The position numbers were made by a program, and so were the translations under genes. 44,203 nucleotides of DNA from Spirochaetia bacterium (GTDB taxonomy: Bacteria; Spirochaetota; Spirochaetia; CAKZLE01). The DNA lies in NCBI GenBank assembly GCA_021736385.1, contig JAIPFY010000022.1, positions 1 to 44,203 of the forward strand, written 5' to 3'. Below, piece by piece: positions 8,525 through 17,062 of this stretch (its first letter is position 1; each line of letters starts with the position of its first letter). The notes beneath the pieces were generated by a model that saw nothing but the letters and a program-made list of their open reading frames with translations, was not told the origin of the DNA and did not search any database.

Positions 8525-10083
8525 GGTATCCCCTTTCGGTCTACCTTCAGACCCAGCTGTTCATCTTCTCCACTCGCCTTCGCGAGGGCCAGTTCGTAGA
8601 TCTCATCGTATGCTTCGAAGACCGCACTCCTGCTGTAGATGACCTCTGCCCGCTTCATACCGTTCCTGCCGAACTGCTTTCGCTCTTCCGGGTGCTCATA
8701 CAGATAGATCAGGGCATCTGCGGTCTCTCTCGGAGAGACCGGACGTGTCATGATCCCGCCCTTGCCGAACCCGTCACCCACACCCTCGACCAGCTCACGG
8801 CAGGAGCCCACATCAGAGGCGACTACCGGCGTCGCACAGGCATAGGATTCGAGGATGACCAGCGGCTGTGCTTCTGAGATCGAGGTGAGTACGATCACAT
8901 CGATGATGGGCATATACTCTTTGATGTTCACCTGTCCGGTGAACAGGCAGCACTGCTCAAGATCCATCTCTTTGACCATCTCCCTGCACTCACGGGCATA
9001 ATCCTCATCTTCCTCATCAGGACCGATGATATAGAGTATGGTATCATCATAGATAGAGTGAACATGACGAAACGCTTTGATAAGGGTCTTCACATCCTTG
9101 ATCGGCACCACCCGCAGGATCGCCCCGATATGGAACCCTTCGTGCGGTTCCTTCTGCTGGGAGAACCCCTCAATGTTCACACCGTTCGGGATCACATAGG
9201 CCCGTTCCTTATCGACCCCGAGTCCCTGCTGGATAGCACTGTTATGGCTATAGAGAGCGATGGCCAGATCACAACTGTCATACGCACCCTGTGAGAGAAA
9301 GTAGAAGTAGTCGATCCACAGCTTCTTGTAGATACCCTGTACCCAGTCAGCTTTCAGGATCTCCTCCTCTCGCTCTCGGGCATAGATCCCATGTTCGGTG
9401 AGCAGGAACGGTTTGCCATTACGGAACTTGGCGATCAGCCCGAGCAGCCCCGCATACCCGGTCGAGATCGAATGGTACACATCCGCCTCGGGCAGCTCCT
9501 GCTGCATGACCGACAGCAGGGTCGCGAGCATGGATCGGAACGTCCAGAAGAAGATCGTGAACCCCTCCTCCGTAAAACGCTCCTCATAGAGCTCAGAGAG
9601 GTGCTTGAAGAAGGTCCGGCTCATAAGGAAATCGATGGTATTGCCGATCCGGTGAGGATCACACACCAGATTAGTGACGGCAGCCCAGTCCACTCCACCG
9701 TCAAAGAAGAGGAACTTCTTCAACTGCTCCTGCTCTGCATCGGTGATACGGATCCTGGCCCTCTTATTCTGTTCGAGGTCCAGGAAGTCAAACAGATAGA
9801 CCGTCCGAAACTCGATCACGTTGGGAGGGAAGGTATACTTCAGCCCCTTCACCTGGTCTCTTGAGGCCATGATGGTCAGGATCTTGAAGCGATACCCCTT
9901 CAGAACGGTGACCAGCTGCTGCACCCAGGAGGAGACCCCTCCTGCTATGTAGGGATAGGCACCTTCCAGGATGAGACAGATGGTCCTGCCGTCCGGTTCG
10001 AGAGAGACCCCGCTCCTGCCCCAGTCGCAGGGCTTCCCGGGATCGATCTCACCTCTATAGAGCTGCTGTTTCTGCTCTTTCAC
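8512..10083 (-). CDS. pelF: PelF, GT4-family glycosyltransferase of Pel synthesis
   Basis: 523 residues. The N-terminus carries TICLILEGAYPYIAGGVSSW, the glycine-rich acceptor-domain start characteristic of PelF. The C-terminal Rossmann half has RVVPIKDVKTLI, TGQVNIKEYM and SEAQPLVILESYACATPVVA, the last holding the ExxxxxxxE motif that contacts the nucleotide sugar in GT4 enzymes. PelF is the cytosolic UDP-sugar polymerase of the Pel complex. The start codon is GTG, 9 bases after AAGGAGG. It overlaps the pelE-like gene by 29 bases and pelG by 13, so the three should be translated together. Confidence 0.9.
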   Translation of the reverse strand: MKEQKQQLYRGEIDPGKPCDWGRSGVSLEPDGRTICLILEGAYPYIAGGVSSWVQQLVTVLKGYRFKILTIMASRDQVKGLKYTFPPNVIEFRTVYLFDFLDLEQNKRARIRITDAEQEQLKKFLFFDGGVDWAAVTNLVCDPHRIGNTIDFLMSRTFFKHLSELYEERFTEEGFTIFFWTFRSMLATLLSVMQQELPEADVYHSISTGYAGLLGLIAKFRNGKPFLLTEHGIYAREREEEILKADWVQGIYKKLWIDYFYFLSQGAYDSCDLAIALYSHNSAIQQGLGVDKERAYVIPNGVNIEGFSQQKEPHEGFHIGAILRVVPIKDVKTLIKAFRHVHSIYDDTILYIIGPDEEDEDYARECREMVKEMDLEQCCLFTGQVNIKEYMPIIDVIVLTSISEAQPLVILESYACATPVVASDVGSCRELVEGVGDGFGKGGIMTRPVSPRETADALIYLYEHPEERKQFGRNGMKRAEVIYSRSAVFEAYDEIYELALAKASGEDEQLGLKVDRKGIPWQV

Positions 10084-10741
10084 CTGCAGGTTCCTCCTTG
10101 AAGAGCCAGAACGCTATGAGTCTCTGCTGTTCCTTCGTCAACGTGACATCGGAGGAGTCGATCTGCTCTGCTGTCTGCTGGACTGCAAGCAGGTCCCCTT
10201 TCTCGTAGTAGTATCGCATCAGGGTGAACCTCAGGTCCATATCATCAGGATAGGACTCGACCGCTGCCAGCAGCAGCGTGACAGCCTCCTGATGCTTCCC
10301 CTGACGAAGATAGGCCTGAGCGAGCAGCCTGGCCACATGGACCGTACTGCCGAACTCCTTGAGTTCCAGCTCCAGCACTTCGATCACCTTGCGATGATAC
10401 ATCGGTTTGATATCATCATCGAGCAGTCCTGAATCGATATAGTTCTCATAGAGCAGGACCAGCTGATCAAGATGTTCCAGAGTCAGCTCTGCTGCTGCTG
10501 CATCCCGTGCTTCCCTGATGGCCTTCTCAAAACGGTTTTCCAGATAATTGAGTGTCGATGCGGTGTAATGCACCACCTCCACATCATCATCGAGCAGTCC
10601 CTTCTGCAGCATTCTGCAGTTCCTTGCCACATCAGAGGAGAGCAGATCCACGATCGCCTCTTTCTTATTGATCGCACTCGCATAGGAGAAGACCCCTGAC
10701 ATGTCCATGAGCTTGTTCACCTGATTGAAATCGATACTCAC
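10055..10741 (-). CDS. PelE-like TPR protein
   Basis: 228 residues, soluble, almost all alpha-helical. Helical pairs such as VARLLAQAYLRQGKHQEAVTLL and LRFTLMRYYYEKGDLLAVQQ fit tetratricopeptide repeats (about 140-205); the N-terminal half (about 20-120) is also helical. Pseudomonas PelE has two N-terminal membrane segments followed by TPRs and links PelD to PelF/PelG. Here the membrane part is absent and may be supplied by the small membrane protein encoded immediately upstream. Position directly before pelF and a 29-base overlap support a Pel role. The assignment is by context and repeat type, not by strong motif identity. Confidence 0.65.
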   Translation of the reverse strand: MSIDFNQVNKLMDMSGVFSYASAINKKEAIVDLLSSDVARNCRMLQKGLLDDDVEVVHYTASTLNYLENRFEKAIREARDAAAAELTLEHLDQLVLLYENYIDSGLLDDDIKPMYHRKVIEVLELELKEFGSTVHVARLLAQAYLRQGKHQEAVTLLLAAVESYPDDMDLRFTLMRYYYEKGDLLAVQQTAEQIDSSDVTLTKEQQRLIAFWLFKEEPAGERAETAAL

Positions 10742-10750
10742 TGACTTCTC

Positions 10751-11140
10751 TTAGGAGATATCATCTTTGGAGTACTCATGCTTGAGCCCGAACTGCACCG
10801 TATTGGAACCCAGGATATAGAGGGTGATATATGCCGCGGCGTAGATGAGAGCTCCAATCCCCGGCATGAGCAGAAACAGCATAGGAGAGATGTTCCGGGT
10901 CTGCGGAGAGGATGCTTTTCTCAGCCAGAAGAGCAGGATGCTCAGCAATATATGAGCGATCAGCAGCGGGATGAACATCAGCTGCTGCTCTTCGATATAG
11001 GTATACTGATAGTAGAGCAGCAGAAGCAGGAGTTCCACCGCACACAGGAACCCGACTGCCAGTGGATACAGCCAGGGAAGCTTGGTATAGGAGAAATAGA
11101 GATACTGGATCTCATCACGTGATCTTGTCTGGTTATCCAT
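10751..11140 (-). CDS. Small membrane protein, possible detached PelE membrane domain
   Basis: 129 residues with about three to four hydrophobic segments (roughly 25-45, 52-72, 84-112) and short charged ends. I do not recognise a named family. It is the first gene of the minus-strand pel arm, 9 bases before the TPR gene, with AGGGA 6 bases upstream of its ATG. Because the next gene resembles the TPR half of PelE without its membrane half, this protein is a good candidate for the missing anchor. It could equally be an unrelated accessory subunit. Confidence 0.7.
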   Translation of the reverse strand: MDNQTRSRDEIQYLYFSYTKLPWLYPLAVGFLCAVELLLLLLYYQYTYIEEQQLMFIPLLIAHILLSILLFWLRKASSPQTRNISPMLFLLMPGIGALIYAAAYITLYILGSNTVQFGLKHEYSKDDIS

Positions 11141-11253
11141 CTATGGTCCCTGTGTGCAACGTTGAATCCTCTGCATGCTATACACTTTATACTATATCAC
11201 AGGAGCGATACGCGGGCAAACAGATACATCTTCCATACTTATATAAAATAGGG

Positions 11254-11259
11254 TAGAAT
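11254..11259 (+). promoter_or_regulatory. Possible -10 box placing the GNAT mRNA start at its ATG
   Basis: TAGAAT (11254-11259) lies 7 bases before the ATG at 11267, and there is no Shine-Dalgarno sequence. A transcript from this box would begin at or next to the A of the ATG, that is, be leaderless. The -35 region (TTCCAT near 11231) is poor, so this is tentative. Confidence 0.3.
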
Positions 11260-11266
11260 AACCGCC

Positions 11267-11770
11267 ATGAATATAACCATACGATATGCCCGCTCTGAGG
11301 ATGCAGAGGCGGTGACTCACCTGTATAACTACTATATCAAGCACTCGGTCGCTACCTTCGATCTCGAAACACGATCCATCGAGGATCGCCTTGCCTGGAT
11401 CGATGAACATACTCCTGGATCTTCACATACGCTGCTCGTCGCGATCGACGAGGACACTTCTGCTCTGGCAGGCTATGCGGCGACCAGCGCCTTCCGTCCC
11501 AAGGCTGCGTATGACACCTCTGCTGAGACGAGTATCTATATCGACCATGAGTATACCGGAAGAGGGATCGGCAGGGAGCTCTATCGGAGACTGTTCGAAC
11601 TGCTTGAGACGACAGACCTGCATCGTCTCTATGCCTGTCTTGTCGTACCCAATGAGGCCTCGTTCCGTCTGCATGCCGAATTCGGGTTCACTCTGGTCGG
11701 GACCTTCACCGAAGCCGGATACAAGCACGGCGCTTTCCATGATATCCACTGGCTGGAAAAGAGACTGTGA
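11267..11770 (+). CDS. GNAT N-acetyltransferase, phosphinothricin/methionine sulfoximine type
   Basis: 167 residues, one GNAT domain. The opening IRYARSEDAEAVTHLYNYYI, the motif A segment ETSIYIDHEYTGRGIGREL (Q/RxxGxG/A acetyl-CoA loop) and the end LYACLVVPNEASFRLHAEFGFTLVGTFTEAGYKHG are those of the Pat/Bar/MddA/MnaT group. That group N-acetylates phosphinothricin, methionine sulfoximine or related amino acids and often serves detoxification. Substrate is not decidable here. It stands between two minus-strand operons, facing the SPOR gene, with a possible bidirectional hairpin after it. Confidence 0.88.
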   Translation: MNITIRYARSEDAEAVTHLYNYYIKHSVATFDLETRSIEDRLAWIDEHTPGSSHTLLVAIDEDTSALAGYAATSAFRPKAAYDTSAETSIYIDHEYTGRGIGRELYRRLFELLETTDLHRLYACLVVPNEASFRLHAEFGFTLVGTFTEAGYKHGAFHDIHWLEKRL

Positions 11771-11784
11771 TATGGTGGTGGGGG

Positions 11785-11806
11785 GATCATGACCCTGTCA
11801 TGGATC
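11785..11806. terminator. Possible bidirectional terminator between GNAT and SPOR genes
   Basis: GATCATGAC (11785-11793) pairs with GTCATgGATC (11797-11806), leaving one bulged G and a 3-base loop. Both flanking genes converge here. There is no long T-tract on either side, so strength is uncertain. Confidence 0.35.
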
Positions 11807-11822
11807 CTCACCTCTCACATTA

Positions 11823-12389
11823 CTATCTGTTGAGTTCGATCTTCACAAAGGACTCTGAGAAATCCTCGATCTGACTCAGCCGCGTAGCGGTGAACTCTGC
11901 CTCATCAAGCACGATATAGGGCCCGACGAGCACCTCATGAGAAGTATCGTTATTGCGAACTGTCACATTCCGTATCTCGAGCTCTCTGAGTCCCTCTACG
12001 ATCTGATTCGCATCCTCTGTCGTCGGGGCAGCCTCTATGAGTACCCAGTAGTAGATATCGGCATCGGGCAGGACCACTTCAGGCTCAGGTTCTGGAACAG
12101 CTTCGGGCTCCTGGACCGGCTCCGGCTCGCTCGGCTCGGCAGGCTGAGGCTCTACGACCGGCTCGGCCGGTTGAAGGACCGGTTCTTCTGTCACCGGCTC
12201 CGGTACTGCAACCGGTTCAGGGACCTGTGGGGTCTGTTCCGGCGCCGGTTCTGCGGCGACCCGGGTCTCCTGAGGTGTCTCCTGAGGTGTCTCCTGACGG
12301 GGATAGTAGTATACGAGCCCTGCGCCTGCAGCGACCGTACACACCAACGTAATAGTAAAGACAACCCAAAGATATGCTCTATTTGCCAT
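11823..12389 (-). CDS. SPOR-domain membrane protein
   Basis: 188 residues. A short cytosolic end, one membrane segment (about 8-28), a long Pro/Glu/Val linker (about 30-108, many PEP and PEPV units) and a C-terminal SPOR-like domain (about 110-188: YYWVLIEAAPTTEDANQIVEGL ... VRNNDTSHEVLVGPYIVLDEAE). SPOR domains bind glycan strands stripped of peptides at division sites. The layout resembles FtsN/DedD-type division proteins. The linker begins with a tandem PQET repeat encoded by a 12-base direct repeat, which may vary in length. It follows coaE by 19 bases at the end of the polA run. Confidence 0.8.
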   Translation of the reverse strand: MANRAYLWVVFTITLVCTVAAGAGLVYYYPRQETPQETPQETRVAAEPAPEQTPQVPEPVAVPEPVTEEPVLQPAEPVVEPQPAEPSEPEPVQEPEAVPEPEPEVVLPDADIYYWVLIEAAPTTEDANQIVEGLRELEIRNVTVRNNDTSHEVLVGPYIVLDEAEFTATRLSQIEDFSESFVKIELNR

Positions 12390-12408
12390 GGTCCTGTTCT
12401 CCTATCCC

Positions 12409-13008
12409 CTATATGACTTCAGACATATGCACATACATAGCCTGCAGTTGTTTTCGCAATCTGCTGTCACCATCGTTGTTCATTATAACATACATCGGAA
12501 CCTCATCAAAAAAATATTTGGGTTCTATGGTCCGCTGCACTCTGTTTCGCCTGATAAACTCTGAAAGTGACATATTCCGGGTACTTGCTGCACGATAGAA
12601 TCGTATCAGTGGCAGTGCCTGTACATAGAGTATCACATTACATAGCTTGTTCAACCCCATTTTATGCAGAACCGCTGCATTGAGCACACTCCCCTTGGGA
12701 TATCGCTCGGTATCGCGATCACGGATCATCTGCATACACATCTCGATCATCAGCGGATGAGAGACTGATTCGAGGAACGCCAGTTTCGCCGGCGAGTCGA
12801 ATACCATAGCACCCAGAGCCTTCCTGTCTATCTCTCCCGCCTTATCAAGGATCCCCTCACCGAACTCTTCGACCAGAGGATCCCTCCCCTGTTTGAGTGC
12901 AGCGTGACCGAGGAAGTCCACATCGATGACGAACCAGCCATCTGACTGCATGATGCTCCCGATCCGGTTCTTCCCCGTGCACAGTTTTCCTGTCAGCCCT
13001 ATGATCAT
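12409..13008 (-). CDS. coaE: Dephospho-CoA kinase
   Basis: 199 residues from the ATG at 13008. The enzyme phosphorylates dephospho-CoA in the last step of coenzyme A synthesis. The P-loop reads GLTGKLCTGKN, so the usual GKS/GKT ends in GKN; the Walker-like VIDVDFLGHAAL segment and the GxxxxR part (RRNRVQRTIEP) follow. An upstream in-frame TTG would add six residues (MGRYAL), but the ATG overlaps the polA stop as TGATG and has GGGGAG upstream, so it is preferred. The rest of the protein is divergent from proteobacterial CoaE. Placement after polA supports the call. Confidence 0.8.
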   Translation of the reverse strand: MIIGLTGKLCTGKNRIGSIMQSDGWFVIDVDFLGHAALKQGRDPLVEEFGEGILDKAGEIDRKALGAMVFDSPAKLAFLESVSHPLMIEMCMQMIRDRDTERYPKGSVLNAAVLHKMGLNKLCNVILYVQALPLIRFYRAASTRNMSLSEFIRRNRVQRTIEPKYFFDEVPMYVIMNNDGDSRLRKQLQAMYVHMSEVI

Positions 13009-15740
13009 CAGTGCATATCTCCCCAACTCGCCCCGGTCTCGATACTGACGCGAAGAGGGACCTTCAACGTCACGACCTGTTCCATCTCCCTTCTCACCAG
13101 TTCGGTCATCAGATCGACCTCATCGAAGGGGACCTCGAAGATCAGCTCATCGTGCACCTGCAGCAGCAGACGGGAGCTGAGTTCTCCCTTGTGCATGCTG
13201 TTCTCGACGGCGATCATCGCCATCTTCATGATATCGGCAGCCGTTCCCTGAATGGGAGTGTTGACAGCAATACGCTCAGCCCCGGACTTCTCGGTGCGAT
13301 TACGACTGGTGATCCCCGGGATCACCCGTTCATGTCCGAACATGGTCGTCACCTTCCCGGTCTTCCTGGCCCCTTCTACCGTCTCATCCATGAATCGGCG
13401 AATCCCGTGATAGCGGGTGAAATAGGCATCGATGAAAGCCGATGCCCGCTCCCGGGGAATACCCAGCTCCCGTGAGAGCCGGTAGGGTGACATCCCGTAC
13501 ATGACCCCGAAGTTGATGGTCTTGGCGATCCTTCGCTGTTCATCAGTCACCTCCTCTGGAGGGAGATCGAAGATGAGCGATCCGGTATGCCTGTGCACAT
13601 CAGCACCGCTGATGAACGCCTCCTGAAGTCCCGGGTCATCAGCATAGTGGGCAAGGATGACCAGTTCGATCTGGGCGTAGTCGGCTGAGAGGAACACATA
13701 CCCATCTCGCGGCACGAAGGCACTCCTGATCCGTCTTCCATCATCGCTGCGTATGGGAATGTTCTGCAGATTGGGATTCCTGCTCGATAACCGGCCGGTA
13801 GCCGTACCGGTCTGGATGAAGCTGGTATGGATGCGCCCTGTCGTTCCATTGATCAGCAGGGGCAGAGAATCGACATAGGTGTTCTTCAGCTTGGTGAGCC
13901 CACGATGCTCGAGTATCCACTGGGCAACCACATCTACTTTTGCCAGCTCCTCCAGCACCGAGGTGTCAGTGGAGTATCCTGTCTTGGTCTTCTTCACTGG
14001 GGTCAGTTTCCGCTCTTCGAAGAGAATCGTCTGCAGCTGCTGGGTCGACCGTACGTTGAAGGTCCTGCCGCACTCGGTGAACAGCTGCTGCTCGAGCGCT
14101 TCGATCCGTTCGGTAAGCTCGATACCATAGCTGTTGAGCTTCTGGGGAAGCAGTTTCATCCCCCTGAACTCCATATCTGCCAGGATCCTCAGGACCGGCA
14201 TCTCCATGCCGTAGAGCAGCTGCTCCATCTTCCGACTCTTCAGTTCTCCTGAGAACCGGGTATAGAGCCTGAAGGTCACATCCGCATCTTCGGCGGCATA
14301 CTCAGAAGCTCTCTCGAGTTCCACTTCGGGAAACAGGGAGCCCTTGGGTACGACATCGGAGAATTTGGTGGTCGTGTATCCAAGATACTGATCGGCGAGC
14401 TTATCCATATTGAAGGTGGTCCCGGTCGCATCGATCAGCCAGGCTGCGACCATCGTATCGAAATAGATGTTCGCAAGGGTGATTCCCCAGCGTCGCAGGA
14501 CCGTATAGTCATATTTGATATTCTGACCGATGATCCTGATCTCAGGATCCTCGAGCACCGGTCTCAGATGGCTCAATACCACCTGCTCATCGATGAAGGT
14601 CCTGCCGCCGGCGATCAGGGGTATATAACAGGCTCTCTTCAGTTCATAGGCGATAGATAGTCCCACCGGCGATGCGATCATGGGATCGATATCGTCGGTC
14701 TCGACATCCAGGGCTATCAGTCCGGCAGCTTTGACCGCTGCAAGCAGTTCCTCGAGCTCCTGTTCTGTCGTGATCGTCCTGTAGACACCCTTTCCGCGTA
14801 CTAGCTTCTCAAGCTGGTGTTCTTCCTCAGTCACCCCCTGCGCCGCATGTGCACCGACAGGTTTCTGCTGTTCAGACCCTCCGACAGCCTCGATGAGGGA
14901 CTTCGAACCTATGTTCTGAAAGAAGGGTATCATCTTCTCGAAGGAGAAACGCTCTGCAGTGAACGATTCGATATCGCAGCAGATGTCTGCCTGATCATCA
15001 AGGATCACGAGCCGCTTGCTCAGAAACGCTATATCCCGGTGCTCGGTAAGCTTCTTGCGAAGTGCCGGGGAACAGGCATCAAGGTGTTCATAGATCCCTT
15101 CGAGGGTACTGAACTCACTGAGCAGCTTCACTGCTCCCTTCGGCCCGATGCCCTTGACCCCGGGTATGTTATCGGCAGAGTCTCCGATGAGCGAGAGATA
15201 GTCCACGATCTGCTCCGGCCAGATACCGAAGGTATCATGGACCCCCTGACGATCGACATGCTGCATATCACCTTTGACCGGCCGCAGGGCATGGATCGTC
15301 GAAGAGACCAGCTGCAGCAGATCCTTATCACTTGATACCACCACACTCGGTACCCCAAGCTCATCTGCAGAGCGCACCAGGGTCGCTATGACATCATCGG
15401 CCTCCATGCCATCCTGCCTGAGGACCGGTATCCCGGCAGACCGCAGGATCTCTTCGACCAACGGGATCTGCGCATGGAGATCATCGGGGGTCTTGTCCCG
15501 ATGCGCCTTGTACTGATCGTAGAGGGAATGCCTGAAGGTATCCCCGATCGAATCCATGGCGACCACCAGGTGGGTCGGGTGCTCTTTCTTGAGGATCGAG
15601 AAGAGCATGCGAAAGAAACCGAACACCGCTGAGATGTTGTTCCCCTCAGGGTCGGTCATCGGTCTGTTGATAAAAGCGAAGTAGGATCGATAGATAAGTC
15701 CATATCCATCGACCACGAAGAATCTCTTTGTTGATTCCAT
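13008..15740 (-). CDS. polA: DNA polymerase I
   Basis: 910 residues, full length. The N-terminal 5'-3' exonuclease (about 1-295) includes DGYGLIYRSY, DGMEADDVIATL, SSDKDLLQL and GDSADNIPGVKGIGPKGA. The 3'-5' exonuclease keeps its metal residues: LDVETDD (motif I), GQNIKYDYTVL (II) and YAAEDADVTF (III), so proofreading should be active. The polymerase has DYAQIELVILAH (A), RRIAKTINFGVMYG (B) and QVHDELIFEVP (C). It fills gaps and removes RNA primers. A start at 15767 is also open, but the ATG at 15740 overlaps the stop of the preceding hydrolase gene as TGATG with GGAGG just upstream. Confidence 0.97.
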   Translation of the reverse strand: MESTKRFFVVDGYGLIYRSYFAFINRPMTDPEGNNISAVFGFFRMLFSILKKEHPTHLVVAMDSIGDTFRHSLYDQYKAHRDKTPDDLHAQIPLVEEILRSAGIPVLRQDGMEADDVIATLVRSADELGVPSVVVSSDKDLLQLVSSTIHALRPVKGDMQHVDRQGVHDTFGIWPEQIVDYLSLIGDSADNIPGVKGIGPKGAVKLLSEFSTLEGIYEHLDACSPALRKKLTEHRDIAFLSKRLVILDDQADICCDIESFTAERFSFEKMIPFFQNIGSKSLIEAVGGSEQQKPVGAHAAQGVTEEEHQLEKLVRGKGVYRTITTEQELEELLAAVKAAGLIALDVETDDIDPMIASPVGLSIAYELKRACYIPLIAGGRTFIDEQVVLSHLRPVLEDPEIRIIGQNIKYDYTVLRRWGITLANIYFDTMVAAWLIDATGTTFNMDKLADQYLGYTTTKFSDVVPKGSLFPEVELERASEYAAEDADVTFRLYTRFSGELKSRKMEQLLYGMEMPVLRILADMEFRGMKLLPQKLNSYGIELTERIEALEQQLFTECGRTFNVRSTQQLQTILFEERKLTPVKKTKTGYSTDTSVLEELAKVDVVAQWILEHRGLTKLKNTYVDSLPLLINGTTGRIHTSFIQTGTATGRLSSRNPNLQNIPIRSDDGRRIRSAFVPRDGYVFLSADYAQIELVILAHYADDPGLQEAFISGADVHRHTGSLIFDLPPEEVTDEQRRIAKTINFGVMYGMSPYRLSRELGIPRERASAFIDAYFTRYHGIRRFMDETVEGARKTGKVTTMFGHERVIPGITSRNRTEKSGAERIAVNTPIQGTAADIMKMAMIAVENSMHKGELSSRLLLQVHDELIFEVPFDEVDLMTELVRREMEQVVTLKVPLRVSIETGASWGDMH

Positions 15741-16507
15741 CATTCCTCCAACGTCAGGTTCACACATAATCCGTCATACGCAGGGGCTATGTTCGGGGGA
15801 AGTCTCCCACTGAGGCTCTCATGATCGATCTCATGACACATGTGTGTCAGATACCCCTGCACCGGAGCGATCCGCTGGATCATGTCGACCGCCTGTCCGA
15901 TCGAGAAGTGGGTAGGATGCTCCCGTTCGCGCAACGCCCCGACCACCAGCATATCGAGTCCCTCCAGAAGCGGCAGGCTGCTCTCAGGTATGCCGCTGCA
16001 GTCTGTCAGATACGCCATGGGACCGAATCGGTAGCCATTGATCAGTCGAGTACCATGATAGATGGGAACCGGCTGGATCTGCAGACCGCCGATAGACAGT
16101 CCGTGCTCATCGATCGGTATGAGCTCCAGAGACGGCACACCGCCGCCGGGGATCGTGGAAGCGAAGATATAGGCGAACCGCTTCCTGATCTGCAGCAGGG
16201 TCTCCTGAGCACCGTAGACCGGCAGAGACCGACGACAGGAGAATATACGCAGGTCATCGATGCCGAACATATGATCAGCATGGTCATGGGTATAGAACAC
16301 AGCATCAAGCTGCTGAAGCCCTGCCCGTATCGCCTGCAGGCGAAACTCCTGTCCGGTATCTATGACCCATGTCAGACCTCGATGCCTGATCAGCAGCGAT
16401 GATCTCATCCTGTTGTTATGAGGATCAGCAGAGGTACACACCGGGCAATCACAGCCGATGACGGGGATGCCATGAGAGGTCCCCGTACCCAAGAACGTCA
16501 CTTCCAT
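15740..16507 (-). CDS. PhnP-like metallo-beta-lactamase-fold hydrolase
   Basis: 255 residues. FLGTGTSHGIPVIGCDCPVC opens the protein as in PhnP-type phosphodiesterases, whose Cys pair helps hold a structural zinc. THDHADHMFGIDDLR is the HxHxDH active-site motif; later metal ligands fit PIYHGTRL, YLTDCSG and THMCHEI. The family hydrolyses cyclic or linear phosphodiesters; PhnP acts on 1,2-cyclic phosphate ribose compounds. No phn genes are near, so a housekeeping phosphodiesterase is more likely. It follows the small membrane-anchored protein by 3 bases and is coupled to polA. Confidence 0.85.
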   Translation of the reverse strand: MEVTFLGTGTSHGIPVIGCDCPVCTSADPHNNRMRSSLLIRHRGLTWVIDTGQEFRLQAIRAGLQQLDAVFYTHDHADHMFGIDDLRIFSCRRSLPVYGAQETLLQIRKRFAYIFASTIPGGGVPSLELIPIDEHGLSIGGLQIQPVPIYHGTRLINGYRFGPMAYLTDCSGIPESSLPLLEGLDMLVVGALREREHPTHFSIGQAVDMIQRIAPVQGYLTHMCHEIDHESLSGRLPPNIAPAYDGLCVNLTLEE

Positions 16508-16510
16508 GGA

Positions 16511-17014
16511 TTACTCCAGGACATCCTTGATCACTACTTCCAGCCCCTCTACTCCGCCTTTGAGATAGTTGCTCAACATACCCATGGCATCTGCAAAATC
16601 TATCGTATCAAGAGCCTCAGTGAGGTGCTGTTTGAGAATATCGGTATCAAGGGAGCCGAAATCGACATGCTCGTCCAGAGCCTGAACGAAGGCATCTGCA
16701 GCATTACTGCCCGACTTCACAGCCTTGTTCGCAGCATCGATGAGCACCTGCCTGTCCACCTGCTCGAAGACCGCTGAGATCTCCTGTTCAGTCGCACCTG
16801 CAGACTGATAACTCTTCTCTATCGTACCGATGACCTCAGTGAGCAGTTCTTCTTCTTCTGATCTGCTGAGGCTGTAGTTCGCCGAATCCCAGCTGATCCC
16901 GAACAGGTCCTCTGAGAGATCCGGAACGAAGAAGTAGATACCGCTGAAACACAGGATGACTATCGTCAGCAACGTGACGAATCGGACAAACAGGGATGTT
17001 CTCTTAACCGCCAT
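16511..17014 (-). CDS. Hypothetical membrane-anchored helical protein
   Basis: 167 residues. One N-terminal hydrophobic segment (about 8-30, after KRTSLFVR) followed by a mostly helical, acidic domain with regular leucine/alanine spacing. I do not recognise the family. A strong Shine-Dalgarno (GGGAGGAA) precedes the ATG, and it lies 3 bases before the PhnP-like gene, so the two are co-translated. The type II membrane topology (basic residues before the segment) would put the domain in the periplasm. Confidence 0.75.
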   Translation of the reverse strand: MAVKRTSLFVRFVTLLTIVILCFSGIYFFVPDLSEDLFGISWDSANYSLSRSEEEELLTEVIGTIEKSYQSAGATEQEISAVFEQVDRQVLIDAANKAVKSGSNAADAFVQALDEHVDFGSLDTDILKQHLTEALDTIDFADAMGMLSNYLKGGVEGLEVVIKDVLE

Positions 17015-17062
17015 GCTGTTCCTCCCTTTTTCTTGAAAATATACAGGACAGATTCAGCTCAA

